64,000 nucleotides of DNA from Bacteroidales bacterium (GCA_016342685.1 JAEINU010000001.1:372001-436000); one strand, 5' to 3'. Shown: positions 28,054 through 37,050, counted from the stretch's first letter. Notes: a model not told the origin generated them from the sequence alone. Translations and numbers: made by a program.

Positions 28054-30102
28054 TTAAAATTCATCTAAATATCTTGCATTTAATTGACCTTCGCTAATAA
28101 TGGAATTATCATAGTCTTTTATTTTATATCCACTTTGATCAGTTTCGACTTTAAAAGAAACTTCATCCATTACAATGTACTCACCACCTGCATAATGATT
28201 TTCCACATTTTCAGATATAAATAGTTTATTGCTTTCATATACATTTACATCTTTATTTGCTCCACCTTCAGGATTGCAATCAAATAACCACATTATTACT
28301 CCTGTTGAGTTTGTAAATCCACAACCAATATTAAATGAATTATCTCTAGTATTTTCACCTCTAGAAGTATTCATTTCACAACTCATATTTAAAGAACGAG
28401 TACCACTACTTACATCGTGAATATTCCTTATATTATTTGTATAAATACCTTGTATTCTAATAACTGAACCTCCGTCATGCATAGTTGAGCCATTATCCGC
28501 TTCTGCAATTCCATTGTTAATTCCATGGCATTTATATTCAAAAACTCTAGGCGAATTGTTTAAGGAATCATCATGATAACTAAGTCCATCATTTCCATTA
28601 GAATCACCAGTACAACTATCTAAATAAATTTCACCACCAAATTCAGCTCCAAAGCCATTTTCAGTAGCACCATTAAAATTACAACTTTTAAAATAGCTTT
28701 TTGCTGTTGTTAGTGTGTGGCTTAATAAAAAACCCTCATCACCAGTTCCACCATTAAATGAAATACCTTCCATATAAAAAGTATTTATATTTACTGCTTT
28801 TCCTGCAATACCGCCAGTTTCATTAAATATTGCTTCTGAATCACATATAATATTACAATCTATACTAGATGAGTGATTACCCCATGCATTTGTAAATGTT
28901 CCAGGTGAAACAATAATATTTGCATCCGAAACTCCATCAGTAACGATTTGATCAAATAAACTTTCCATTGTTGCTTTTGCAAGTAATAATGTAGAACCAT
29001 CATTACTATCGTTTCCGTCTACCTTAATATAATAATCGTTTGTGGAAACTATCTTTTTAGTAGTAATATCAAAAGTACAGTCCCATTTTTCACCATCCCA
29101 AAAAATGCCTAAATCTGGTTGCCAAGTAAAAGCAGAAGGATATCTCCAAGTAGTTTTTAAATTATTTGTTAAAAACTCTTTTAAATAAATTTTTGATATA
29201 AATCCATCTAAAAATGAATCTAATGAATATTGACACCCTAATAAAGCATTTTCTAGAACTCCTAATTCAATTGATTCTCCTGTTATATCAATACTTTTAG
29301 TTTCTTCTTCTATTGTTCCGTAAAAAGTATCTTGATGTCTATATATTTTTAATGAATGATCTGAGTTGCCAGAATAAGTTCCTACAAAAAATATATCCTT
29401 GCTATTAATGGAAGCATATAGTTTTTTTACAGAACTTCCAACCCAAACAACTCTTAAGCCATCATCGTTTGAATCTCTATTGTCTAATAAATATGCTGAT
29501 TCGCTATCTGCATTTATTTTATTAAATTCTAACTCAATTTCAAATTGATCTTCTCCAAAATTAAATACTTTATTTAAATCCAAATATTTAGAATCTTCAC
29601 TCCAATAATAATCTTGATATATATTAGTGTAATTTAATAAGGATGTCAAATTATTGTCTACTTGTTTTGTAGAATAAATTGCAATAAAATCAACATATTG
29701 TAAAACGCCAGACAAATAGATTAATCTAGCAAATGCATAATTATTATCACTCGCCATTTGATTCTGAAATTGTCTATAACTATAGTCTTTTAATTTAGCC
29801 CAATAAGGATGTTCAGCATTGTTATAAAAATAAGGATCTAAAACTGCCCCCCAGTAAGTAGCATTTGATTTATCTAATCTAGGATCGTTTAGTACTTCAA
29901 AATCGTATATTCTTTCTCCATTATCTTCGCCAACATCAGGTACATTCTCACCTAATGAATTAACTAAATTGAGCCCATCAAAAGCGCCATTCCACAATAA
30001 GACATCAGGTTTTGGAATGGAACTTTCCCTCTTCATCACCCCATTCCTAACAGGATTTTTAATTGGAGAAAAAGCAGGATGTTGGTCGGTTAAAAGTTTC
30101 AT
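28054..30102 (-). CDS. Tail fibre or spike with LamG-like and beta-helix regions
   Basis: 682 aa. Residues about 170-325 read like a LamG/concanavalin-type sandwich (FEIELEFNKINADSESAYLL, DGFISKIYLKEF). DYYIKVDGNDSNDGST then opens a right-handed parallel beta-helix of short Asn/Gly-rich rungs to about 640, like phage spikes and pectate-lyase folds. Probably the receptor-binding or depolymerising part. AT content is higher than in neighbouring structural genes, suggesting exchange of this host-range gene. Confidence 0.7.
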   Translation of the reverse strand: MKLLTDQHPAFSPIKNPVRNGVMKRESSIPKPDVLLWNGAFDGLNLVNSLGENVPDVGEDNGERIYDFEVLNDPRLDKSNATYWGAVLDPYFYNNAEHPYWAKLKDYSYRQFQNQMASDNNYAFARLIYLSGVLQYVDFIAIYSTKQVDNNLTSLLNYTNIYQDYYWSEDSKYLDLNKVFNFGEDQFEIELEFNKINADSESAYLLDNRDSNDDGLRVVWVGSSVKKLYASINSKDIFFVGTYSGNSDHSLKIYRHQDTFYGTIEEETKSIDITGESIELGVLENALLGCQYSLDSFLDGFISKIYLKEFLTNNLKTTWRYPSAFTWQPDLGIFWDGEKWDCTFDITTKKIVSTNDYYIKVDGNDSNDGSTLLLAKATMESLFDQIVTDGVSDANIIVSPGTFTNAWGNHSSSIDCNIICDSEAIFNETGGIAGKAVNINTFYMEGISFNGGTGDEGFLLSHTLTTAKSYFKSCNFNGATENGFGAEFGGEIYLDSCTGDSNGNDGLSYHDDSLNNSPRVFEYKCHGINNGIAEADNGSTMHDGGSVIRIQGIYTNNIRNIHDVSSGTRSLNMSCEMNTSRGENTRDNSFNIGCGFTNSTGVIMWLFDCNPEGGANKDVNVYESNKLFISENVENHYAGGEYIVMDEVSFKVETDQSGYKIKDYDNSIISEGQLNARYLDEF

Positions 30103-30151
30103 AATTTACTTATTAGATTTGAGTATCTAGTATTGAGTATCAAGATAACTT

Positions 30152-30400
30152 TTAATAATCGTCGCCTTTTACATATGCTGCAATGCCAGGATCATCATCA
30201 GGAAATGTGATTGTTTCGTCTGCATTTTTATACCAAATTACCCACTTACCAATTTCTGTTTCTTCGGAAAATTGGGCTGAGTCCTGAACATTGTAGAACT
30301 TTCTTTCTGTCACTCTACCATTCTCATCAACGGATGTTGGCTCGCTTCCTTTTGGTCTTTCGTTCCATGGATGCAAAAATCTATCTTGTACTAGTGCCAT
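30152..30400 (-). CDS. Small phage protein, unknown
   Basis: 82 aa, acidic, no membrane segment (LVQDRFLHPWNERPKGSEPT at the start). Located between the fibre and GH16-like genes and preceded by a terminator hairpin and the TGTCCTTT element. Could be a fibre adaptor or chaperone; no family recognised. Confidence 0.55.
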   Translation of the reverse strand: MALVQDRFLHPWNERPKGSEPTSVDENGRVTERKFYNVQDSAQFSEETEIGKWVIWYKNADETITFPDDDPGIAAYVKGDDY

Positions 30401-30466
30401 ATCTTTAATTGTTTATTGATTATTGTTCATTGTTACAGCTAAATAACTCATTGTATATAGGCTTTT

Positions 30467-30474
30467 AAAGGACA
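30467..30474 (-). promoter_or_regulatory. TGTCCTTT late-region element
   Basis: TGTCCTTT on the minus strand, inside TATTTTTGTCCTTTAA (which also contains a TAnnTTTG match), 67 bases before the 82-aa gene and directly after the GCGGG/CCCGC hairpin. One of eight such sites. Confidence 0.45.
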
Positions 30475-30497
30475 AAAATAAGCGGGAAAACCCGCTT
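30472..30497 (-). terminator. Terminator after the GH16-like gene
   Basis: AAGCGGG-TTTT-CCCGCTT followed by ATTTTTG on the minus strand. Confidence 0.75.
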
Positions 30498-30514
30498 TAA
30501 TTAAGAATTAAGAA

Positions 30515-31174
30515 TTACAAATTAATAATACCAGTTGCTTCAATTTCTTTTGTATTCATAGTTAAGCGTGATTGTTCGGGGAGGGGATCTTCTGCCCAAC
30601 CGCCAATGGCAAGGTTTATTAATAAATAAAGCTTTTGCTTTCGGTAGCGGTTAAAGATTACCTTTCGTGTACGTCCGTCGATTTTCCACCACATAAATAG
30701 CTTGTTCCATTTTAAACCATAAGTGTGATATCCCAACCAATCACCTTTTATGTTTCTGCCTCGCATCTTATGGTTCTTAGTTCCGTAATCTTCGCCCCAA
30801 TGGTTTGTCATATGAAGTATTCGAGGTTCTTGAGAAATCCATTCAAAAATATCGATTTCGTAAATAGCTCCTTTGGGTGCACCAAAAGGAAGTAACCAAG
30901 CGGCAGGGAAAGCACCTCTGAAGTTATCGAAACGGCAACGCAATGAGATCTCACCTTTTACACCATCAAAAATAATTCCTTCGGTTCGGCCTTTATTTAT
31001 ACTCGACAAGCATCCGGAGTTAAAAGGTTTCAATCCTTCGTTTACTCTAAGCGCAGTATGCAACCATTCCTTGTTAACTGAATTGTATACGCAATTCTCA
31101 GGGCGATAAATCTGCAGTTCGTCGCACCAATAGCGATCCCAAAGTATTGGGAATAATTTTTCGGTAATATCCAT
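30515..31174 (-). CDS. GH16-like glycoside hydrolase in the tail region
   Basis: 219 aa. Concanavalin-like fold of family GH16: the active-site pattern E-I-D-I-F-E lies at 106-111 (YEIDIFEW), with Trp/His-rich sugar-cleft strands (HMTNHWGEDYG, GYHTYGLKWNKLFMWW) and the C-terminal LLINLAIGGWAEDPLP. Such enzymes cut beta-1,3/1,4-glucans or galactans, so it may degrade host capsule or matrix polysaccharide. No signal peptide, consistent with a virion or lysate enzyme. All three catalytic acids are present. Confidence 0.8.
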   Translation of the reverse strand: MDITEKLFPILWDRYWCDELQIYRPENCVYNSVNKEWLHTALRVNEGLKPFNSGCLSSINKGRTEGIIFDGVKGEISLRCRFDNFRGAFPAAWLLPFGAPKGAIYEIDIFEWISQEPRILHMTNHWGEDYGTKNHKMRGRNIKGDWLGYHTYGLKWNKLFMWWKIDGRTRKVIFNRYRKQKLYLLINLAIGGWAEDPLPEQSRLTMNTKEIEATGIINL

Positions 31175-31233
31175 GATAATTAAGAATTAAAAATGAATAA
31201 TACTGTAAGTATATACGATTAATGTAAGTGAGT

Positions 31234-31241
31234 AAAGGACA
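31234..31241 (-). promoter_or_regulatory. TGTCCTTT late-region element
   Basis: Minus-strand TGTCCTTT 60 bases before the GH16-like gene, directly after a terminator hairpin. Confidence 0.4.
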
Positions 31242-31244
31242 AGA

Positions 31245-31281
31245 AAGTAAAAGCAGTTGCCAATAACTTGACAACTGCTTT
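31245..31281 (-). terminator. Terminator
   Basis: AAAGCAGTTG/CAACTGCTTT stem followed on the minus strand by TTTTACTTTCTTG; ends the 95-aa gene. Confidence 0.75.
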
Positions 31282-31328
31282 GAATTTATATAATGGTATT
31301 ACCGAGGTGTTTGGTGAGAGGGTGGAAG

Positions 31329-31616
31329 CTATACATTACTATTGTCTTTTGCAATACCTAAAAAGGCTTTGCGTAAACGAAGTAATGTTAAAGAATAAGT
31401 AGTTGCCGATAATGCAAACACGTCGTCTTGTGTAAGCATTAAAAGAGTGTCGATTGCATCGAGTAATTCCTCTGCAATTTTCTGGGGATTACCTTCGAAA
31501 TAGTCGTAAAGGATTTCGAAGAAACCATCCATTTCCCAAATTGAATCGTTAAACGAATCGTAAACCAGGTTCGAAATTACTTCCTGGCTTTCTGTTTTTA
31601 CTTGTTGTTTTCGCAT
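31329..31616 (-). CDS. Small helical phage protein, unknown
   Basis: 95 aa from MRKQQVKTESQEV; an alternative start 54 bases upstream would add a hydrophobic segment out of keeping with the rest. Acidic and all-helical (DAIDTLLMLTQDDVFALSAT). Single-gene unit with its own terminator and a structured leader upstream. Function unknown. Confidence 0.6.
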   Translation of the reverse strand: MRKQQVKTESQEVISNLVYDSFNDSIWEMDGFFEILYDYFEGNPQKIAEELLDAIDTLLMLTQDDVFALSATTYSLTLLRLRKAFLGIAKDNSNV

Positions 31617-31648
31617 AAAACAAAGTTTTAAATATGTTAATAAAAGAA

Positions 31649-31731
31649 CCGAGAGCTGCGAAAACAACAAAACTTGTACGTGACAAGAAAGGTAGTCTCT
31701 GGTTCGCGGGGTTACCCAACCAAACTCTCGG
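31649..31731. other. Structured intergenic element (possible leader RNA)
   Basis: An 83-base block closed by a 7-bp inverted repeat CCGAGAG/CTCTCGG, enclosing two further hairpins: CTTGT-ACGTG-ACAAG (31673-31687) and GGTT-CGCG-GGG-TTA-CCC-AACC (31701-31721). It is more GC-rich than the flanking DNA. On the minus strand it forms the 5' leader of the 95-aa gene; on the + strand it could be a short RNA. Not a tRNA: no D, anticodon or T arms fit. Confidence 0.4.
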
Positions 31732-31858
31732 CCTATTAATTTTATTACTTAATCCCAAACACCACATTTGTAGATAGTAATTGATTTGAAACTTGTGATT
31801 TTGATTTCTCACGTTACTTATGTTTTTGTTATTTTCGCATTGCTAATATACAAAAAAA

Positions 31859-31875
31859 TTGTAATGCAATGCAAA
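31859..31875. repeat. TTGCATTACAA-type element (extended copy)
   Basis: TTGTAATGCAATGCAAA; one of five copies of a TTGCATTACA(A) motif in phage intergenic or start regions (others 42333, 45263, 45303, 47202). Confidence 0.35.
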
Positions 31876-31904
31876 TAAAAAAGAAAAGCCCCTGTTAAGG
31901 AGCT
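31876..31904 (-). terminator. Terminator after the lipoprotein gene
   Basis: Minus strand AGCTCC-TTAACA-GGGGCT followed by TTTTCTTTTTT. Confidence 0.75.
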
Positions 31905-31930
31905 AGTCTGAGGGTATTGTGACAAAGTTT

Positions 31931-32479
31931 TTACAACATAGTTTTTGCTTTTTCTAAATATAATAGTAATTCGTCAAAATCTGATATCTTGAGCCACACA
32001 TAACTATCACTATCATATTTCTCAAGTTTAACATAGGTCTTCCATTCTTTTTTTACACTTGACCAGAAACACCCAGCTTGGAATCCACTTCTACTAATAA
32101 AAGTTACCTCTTTATAGTTCGATGGCATTGAAATAAAAACTTTTTCTTTAAGAATCTTAATTGATTTTATAAACCCATCTAACTCATCAGAATCGATAGT
32201 TGCACTTTTTGTTGAGTTGCTGTATTTACCTTTATGTAAATATTGAAGTCTAATACCACTTTGTGTTTCCTCTGTTATTAAATCTGTTATTTTCATTACA
32301 CGAATAGAAAAACTAGGACCAACAATACCAACTGGAATGAATTCTTTTTCAAATAACGAACCCTCTTTGCTATAAAACTCTTCCGTCTTACTTCTACTTT
32401 CACTTTTTTGTTCTAATTCTTGACAAATACCATAACAACTCATTAACGCAAGGGGAATAATGAATATTAGCTTTTTCAT
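31931..32479 (-). CDS. Secreted or lipoprotein-like cargo protein
   Basis: 182 aa with a signal peptide (MKKLIFIIPLALMSCYGICQ; the Cys could be a lipobox). The mature part is mixed alpha/beta, with no recognised domain. It sits between tape-measure and tail genes but has its own 53-base leader and terminator and is AT-rich, so it looks like a lysogenic-conversion (moron) gene rather than a virion part. Confidence 0.6.
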   Translation of the reverse strand: MKKLIFIIPLALMSCYGICQELEQKSESRSKTEEFYSKEGSLFEKEFIPVGIVGPSFSIRVMKITDLITEETQSGIRLQYLHKGKYSNSTKSATIDSDELDGFIKSIKILKEKVFISMPSNYKEVTFISRSGFQAGCFWSSVKKEWKTYVKLEKYDSDSYVWLKISDFDELLLYLEKAKTML

Positions 32480-32532
32480 AATTTTTCTTTTTTTGATTAA
32501 TAAAGTCTAAGTTACTAAAAAATATTTTAAAA

Positions 32533-35298
32533 TTAATTTCTTGAAGCTCCATGGTCAATCGAATCGAGCTTTCGAGTTTCGGTTCTTATTTTATGAACTT
32601 GTTCGTTATTATAAAATGCCTCGGCTTTTATCCCTTCAGAAAGTTGAACACTTAGCATTGAATTTACTTCGGTGCTTTTCGCAATAAGAGCTTCTATTTG
32701 GCTCATGTCTAAACCTTGCGATTCTGTATTTGAATAATTTCCGGATGCAAATTGTGGCACTCGATTTGCCATAATTGCATCGATAGCCCAAGGGGCGTTT
32801 ACCATTGTTCGTTCGAGGGTAGGATTATCGATAATCATTTCTCGATTAATTTCTGAAACCAGTGAAGGATTATCAATTATTCCTGTTTTAGCGTTACCAA
32901 TATAATTTGCACTGTATTTTTTACCATCGTCGGCACCAACTACATCGTATTTTCCTTTTGCAAATTGTTGAGAGTTAATTGTAGCAATTTCAATTCCCCC
33001 CATAACACCAGCGAGTAATCCTGCCGCTAACCCGGCCGGCATAAATGGAACTGTAGCAAACCCACTTATTACTGCAAGTGCAGTGTTTATGATTGCCTGT
33101 TTTAAAGCAACTTGTTGTTGTTTCTTGGCATATTTTTTTTCAATCTTTTCTTTTTCCTTAGTATTATTACCTGCAGCCTTTAGTTCTTTTTGTTTTTGGT
33201 ATTCGTGTAGTTTTGTTAAGCCATTTAGCACGCCAGAGGCAATTCCTCCCCACATATGTGCTTCCTTTTCAAATTCAAGATACTTTTCTCTTTGAATTTT
33301 TACTTCTTCCTTGGCATATTTTTGAACAATATCTGCCTTTAATCTATTATATTCTTCTTCTTTAATCAGTCCATTTTCATAATCCTTCTCTAATTCTTCG
33401 AGTTCAATTTCTCTTTTTTCAGTTAAATCTTCTTCATCTTGTAATTCTTGATCGACTTTAAGTTGTCTGTAATAATTTGCTATTTCTGTTCTAGCAGCTT
33501 CATATTCTTCATAACTTAATAAACCTTTAGCATAAGAGTTTCTTATAACATCAAGCTCTTTACTTTTTTCTTCCTCTAAGGAAATAAGTCCATATTGTCT
33601 TCTTAGATTATTTTTTCTTTGCTCAAGCTCTTCTAATTGTGCAAGCTCATTATCACCTGCAGTAGCAATTTCCTCAAAACTAATTTCACCTATTTCTTTG
33701 TAAAATTCTTCAAGCGTTTGTTTTGCTTTGGCATTTGCCGTGTTAGCATATTTAAATTGAATGTCTGTTACTTTTTGCCACATTTTCTCAAGAGCCTCGG
33801 TTTCTTGTTGTTCTCGAGCTTCAAGTTTCTTTCGATTAGCTTCGAGTACTGTTTGTTCTTCGGCTTCCCATTTAGCTGTTTGTGCTTCAGACAAGCGAGA
33901 TTGTTCCTGGTAAAAATGTTCGGCTAACTGTAAACCGTCAGCACCATAAACGTTTTCGAGTTTTTCTTTTAATGTGTCGAATGCCTGAGCACCTGTGTCG
34001 GTATTAATACCAAATTCTTTTACAGTGGATGCTAGTTTGTTGAATTGCACATCACCTTCGAGAATGGCATTACTATATGCTGTTATTGGTTCTATATCGA
34101 AGATTTCATTCAGTCCTAATTTTGATGCAAACTTATTTAGTGCCGAACCCATCCTATTAAATAGTAACATAAATGCATCGCCTGAATAGGCAATGTCTTT
34201 TCCCATTTGAGAAAATACATCTGCAGATCCTTCTTTAAATGATTGCCAAAATCTCGATATGCTTTTCTTCTTGCGAACTAAGATGCTTGTTTGCTCGGAG
34301 AAAGCTGATTGTGCATCTGCAGACTTTTTCATTATCAATTCATAAGCGGCAAGAGCTTCAGCTTGTGCTTTAGTAGCAGCACCATCTTCGAGCTTTTGTT
34401 TTACGAGTTCTTTAAATTCATCGCTGTCCTTACGAATAGCAATCCCATATTTTTTAAGACCTTCCATTTCTCCTAGAATGGCCTTGTTTAAATCTTCGGA
34501 TACTTCTTTTGCAGAGAATACACCGCTGCTCCATTCTGAAAATGCTCCTGCCAATCCAATAACATCGGTTGCCATGCCGGCTGCTTGTTTTCTTGTGAAA
34601 TCTAATGGAACCAGTAAGTCTGAAACGTTTGTAACCGCATCTCTATACTGCAGGTTTGTTAAGCCCATAGCTTTTGCATTTTCATTGGCAGCTTTTGTTA
34701 CACTTTCATAAGCCGGTCCAAGAACAATCTTTGCTTTACGAGCATTTTGTTGCATTTCAGCACTAAGATCGAAGAGTGCTTTTCCCATTTTGCCAATTAT
34801 AGCAATGGCGGCACTAATGCCCATTGTTGGGAGTAATGTTTTTAAAGCAGTGAAAGATCCATGTGCTTTTTTACCACCGGTCTTTACTTTTCCGAGCTGC
34901 TTATTTGTTGCATCGAGCTCCGTTTCAAGTTTTTTAAATCTTGTGGGATCAGCTGCTTTAGTCATTCCGTTGAGTTGGGCTGTTAGCTCGCGAGATCTTT
35001 TTTTAAGTTGATTTGCCGATAAGCCAGTTAAACCAATTTCACTACGCAATTCTTTCATGCGTGTTTTATTTTGGTTTAAGGTTACATTATTCTTCTTTAT
35101 AGCAGCATCAGCAGCTTTCCATTCTTTGGAATCTTTTTTATTTTGAGCTTCGAGCTTTGCCTTCTCAACACGAAGATCCTTGTTGGTTTTGGTTAAGGTT
35201 CTTGTGCTACTTTCAAGCTCACCCAATTCTTTCTGAAGGGGGTTGCCATTAAGTTCTAATGTCCATTTTAATATATCGTCGGTTAGTTTATTGCCCAT
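32533..35298 (-). CDS. Tail tape-measure protein
   Basis: 921 aa, the longest phage gene. The N-terminus is coiled coil (LESSTRTLTKTNKDLRVEKA), a globular part has an alanine-rich hydrophobic stretch (TLLPTMGISAAIAIIGKMGK), a long Glu/Lys coiled coil fills 480-720, and hydrophobic segments near 740-780 (FMPAGLAAGLLAGVMGG) precede the end. This is the tape-measure pattern: it sets tail length and may help DNA pass the host membrane. Starts 5 bases after the 144-aa gene. Confidence 0.9.
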   Translation of the reverse strand: MGNKLTDDILKWTLELNGNPLQKELGELESSTRTLTKTNKDLRVEKAKLEAQNKKDSKEWKAADAAIKKNNVTLNQNKTRMKELRSEIGLTGLSANQLKKRSRELTAQLNGMTKAADPTRFKKLETELDATNKQLGKVKTGGKKAHGSFTALKTLLPTMGISAAIAIIGKMGKALFDLSAEMQQNARKAKIVLGPAYESVTKAANENAKAMGLTNLQYRDAVTNVSDLLVPLDFTRKQAAGMATDVIGLAGAFSEWSSGVFSAKEVSEDLNKAILGEMEGLKKYGIAIRKDSDEFKELVKQKLEDGAATKAQAEALAAYELIMKKSADAQSAFSEQTSILVRKKKSISRFWQSFKEGSADVFSQMGKDIAYSGDAFMLLFNRMGSALNKFASKLGLNEIFDIEPITAYSNAILEGDVQFNKLASTVKEFGINTDTGAQAFDTLKEKLENVYGADGLQLAEHFYQEQSRLSEAQTAKWEAEEQTVLEANRKKLEAREQQETEALEKMWQKVTDIQFKYANTANAKAKQTLEEFYKEIGEISFEEIATAGDNELAQLEELEQRKNNLRRQYGLISLEEEKSKELDVIRNSYAKGLLSYEEYEAARTEIANYYRQLKVDQELQDEEDLTEKREIELEELEKDYENGLIKEEEYNRLKADIVQKYAKEEVKIQREKYLEFEKEAHMWGGIASGVLNGLTKLHEYQKQKELKAAGNNTKEKEKIEKKYAKKQQQVALKQAIINTALAVISGFATVPFMPAGLAAGLLAGVMGGIEIATINSQQFAKGKYDVVGADDGKKYSANYIGNAKTGIIDNPSLVSEINREMIIDNPTLERTMVNAPWAIDAIMANRVPQFASGNYSNTESQGLDMSQIEALIAKSTEVNSMLSVQLSEGIKAEAFYNNEQVHKIRTETRKLDSIDHGASRN

Positions 35299-35303
35299 AA
35301 CTG

Positions 35304-35738
35304 TTAGTGTCTTAGTTTGCTAAACCCGGCTGCGGCTAAGTATGGATTTGTTTTAGCGAGTTCCATTAATTCGGCTTCTAAACCTTGCTGAACAGATTTG
35401 GTATATCCATATTTTAAGCCTGCCAATGTTTCGTTGTAGATTCTTCCGAAAACAATGCGATTGTATAGATGATAATTTGCACGGTTTTTCTTTACGTCTT
35501 TGATATCTAGAAATCTCAGATATTTTAAGTATCGTAAAGTTAGTTTGGCACTCGATTCATTAACACTTAATGAGAAATGCCCCTGTGATTGATTGATAAG
35601 CGTTTGATACAGTTTTTTGTTGGGTCCAAAGAGGTTGTAGTCTTGAACCACTTGAGCTTGTTCTTTATTAATGAACTTTGCATCGCGATCCAATACTTGT
35701 GCAATAAAACGCCCTTTTATGATGTTTTCGGATATCAT
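35304..35738 (-). CDS. Phage protein upstream of tape measure
   Basis: 144 aa, basic and helical (TLRYLKYLRFLDIKDVKKNR). Adjacent to the tape-measure gene, where tail-assembly chaperones normally lie, but no slippery frameshift sequence was noticed and no family is recognised. Preceded by a hairpin and the TGTCCTTT element. Confidence 0.55.
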   Translation of the reverse strand: MISENIIKGRFIAQVLDRDAKFINKEQAQVVQDYNLFGPNKKLYQTLINQSQGHFSLSVNESSAKLTLRYLKYLRFLDIKDVKKNRANYHLYNRIVFGRIYNETLAGLKYGYTKSVQQGLEAELMELAKTNPYLAAAGFSKLRH

Positions 35739-35782
35739 TAACCTGTATTTCAGGCTAAACTAAGAAGTGAGGAGTGGGTTTT

Positions 35783-35806
35783 AAAGGACAAAAGCCCTGT
35801 TGGGGC
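35783..35806 (-). terminator. Hairpin plus TGTCCTTT element
   Basis: Minus strand GCCC-CAACA-GGGC followed by TTTTGTCCTTTAA; the octamer TGTCCTTT occupies 35783-35790. It can act as a weak terminator and lies 45 bases upstream of the 144-aa gene. Confidence 0.5.
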
Positions 35807-35890
35807 AAGGCTAATTTAATAAACAATTCGTAAATTGCTTACGGTATAATAAAGTTGATTAAAGATAGTATTAATTATAGAAATAGAAAA

Positions 35891-36019
35891 ATGAAAAAGT
35901 TGTTAGGTGATTTTATGAGTTTATTTTTTGGTGATCAAGAATATAGTTGGTGGCAGATTGTTGGGTTTTTGGGATTCTTGGTTTTGGTTGGTGGATTGTT
36001 GGTTTTCCAATCTTTCTAA
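35891..36019 (+). CDS. 42-aa membrane peptide opposite the late operon
   Basis: ATG...TAA frame of 42 residues: MKKLLGDFMSLFFGDQEYSW, then one strong membrane helix (IVGFLGFLVLVGGLLVF). A-rich start context (AAATAGAAAA). Encoded on the + strand and overlapping the 3' end of the HEPN gene by 4 bases. Its opposite strand and location suggest it belongs to the HEPN cargo cassette or is a small toxin-like peptide; this is inference. Confidence 0.5.
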   Translation: MKKLLGDFMSLFFGDQEYSWWQIVGFLGFLVLVGGLLVFQSF

Positions 36020-36501
36020 AGATCTGATACATTAAAGTTAACAACATTTGATTGTTTTAGATGAATGTTGTTTATACTTATTTCATTAAATTTTGTTTTA
36101 TATTTCTTCTTAGCATATTCCATTATTACATCAAGATGTTTGATTGCTTTTGACAAGTGTTTTTCATTTGTAAAGAATGCTTGATCAGCAGCCGTAGTAT
36201 TCTTGTGATTGCACAGATATCTTGATCTTTTAGAAAGATTCTGTAAAGCAACGTAAGATGTATAGGTTTCGTTGTCAAGTCTAGCTGGACTTAAACTTTC
36301 TGGCGCAATAGCATTTTTTGTTTTTACATGCGTACTATATTGAAAATTAAGAGTCTTTGCCAAATGTGCATTAACAATATGAAGAGCGGTATAAAAAGAG
36401 ATCGTTATTTGCCAGTCCCAATAACCCTTTAAGATGTTTGATTCTTGCAAAAAATTTAGATTAACTTTAGCTTGTGTTATGTGTTGATCAAAAGATGGCA
36501 A
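36016..36501 (-). CDS. HEPN-like domain protein
   Basis: 161 aa, TTG start. All-helical; SFYTALHIVNAHLAKTLN is the typical second helix of HEPN proteins, and Arg94-YLCN-His99 matches the Rx4-6H motif of the HEPN RNase site. HEPN RNases act in toxin-antitoxin, abortive-infection and CRISPR systems. It follows the 155-aa gene by 5 bases, so the two form a cassette inside the tail operon. Some HEPN proteins with this layout are non-catalytic, so nuclease activity is uncertain. Confidence 0.6.
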   Translation of the reverse strand: MPSFDQHITQAKVNLNFLQESNILKGYWDWQITISFYTALHIVNAHLAKTLNFQYSTHVKTKNAIAPESLSPARLDNETYTSYVALQNLSKRSRYLCNHKNTTAADQAFFTNEKHLSKAIKHLDVIMEYAKKKYKTKFNEISINNIHLKQSNVVNFNVSDL

Positions 36502-36506
36502 TATGG

Positions 36507-36974
36507 CTAATTTAATATAGGTTTATATTGGGTGGGAATATTCAATTTATCGGTCTTCTCGATGATTGTAGAAGAAATATAAAAACCATACTTGTCGTAT
36601 TTTACATTAACCTTTGCTTCTGCAAGGATTAAATCTTGTTCTGTTTTTTCATCATCATCTTTTATTTCTGCCCAAACTAAAACTTTTGAATTAGACAATT
36701 CTAAAGCTAATTTTAGAGGTTTACAGTTTCTTAGTTTTAATTCATATAAATAATCTACAATTAACTTTTCAATAAAATAAATTGTAGAATTATCACGCAT
36801 GATTTCTGTAAACTCTTCTTCTTTGCCAGACATCAATTTTGAATATAAATCTTTTTTCTCTGGGGATGCAATATTTGATTCAAGTTGAATTTGATCAGAT
36901 TTTAACTGGCTAATTAATGTATCAAACCAGATTTCAATACCTGTAGTGTCTTTATGATGACATTTAACGTTCAT
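36507..36974 (-). CDS. Partner protein of the HEPN gene, unknown
   Basis: 155 aa. Helical N-terminus with CHHKDTTGIEIW, and a beta-rich C-terminal half (LVWAEIKDDDEKTEQDLILA, YGFYISSTIIEK). Its compact beta half and tight coupling to the HEPN gene make it a candidate antitoxin or sensor. No named family recognised. Confidence 0.55.
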   Translation of the reverse strand: MNVKCHHKDTTGIEIWFDTLISQLKSDQIQLESNIASPEKKDLYSKLMSGKEEEFTEIMRDNSTIYFIEKLIVDYLYELKLRNCKPLKLALELSNSKVLVWAEIKDDDEKTEQDLILAEAKVNVKYDKYGFYISSTIIEKTDKLNIPTQYKPILN

Positions 36975-37050
36975 AGATCATTGATTTACGTACTAATACG
37001 TTTTTTATTTAAAAAAGTTCAAATCGAACTTGTTGAGTTAATTTAGTCGA

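Noticed and set aside
31649-31731. tRNA-like gene from the 7-bp closing stem
   Set aside because: No D, anticodon or T-loop arrangement can be drawn; kept only as an unassigned structured element.
31549-31812. 87-aa minus-strand frame across the structured element
   Set aside because: It overlaps the 95-aa gene out of frame and includes the hairpins; the composition is frame-shadow-like.
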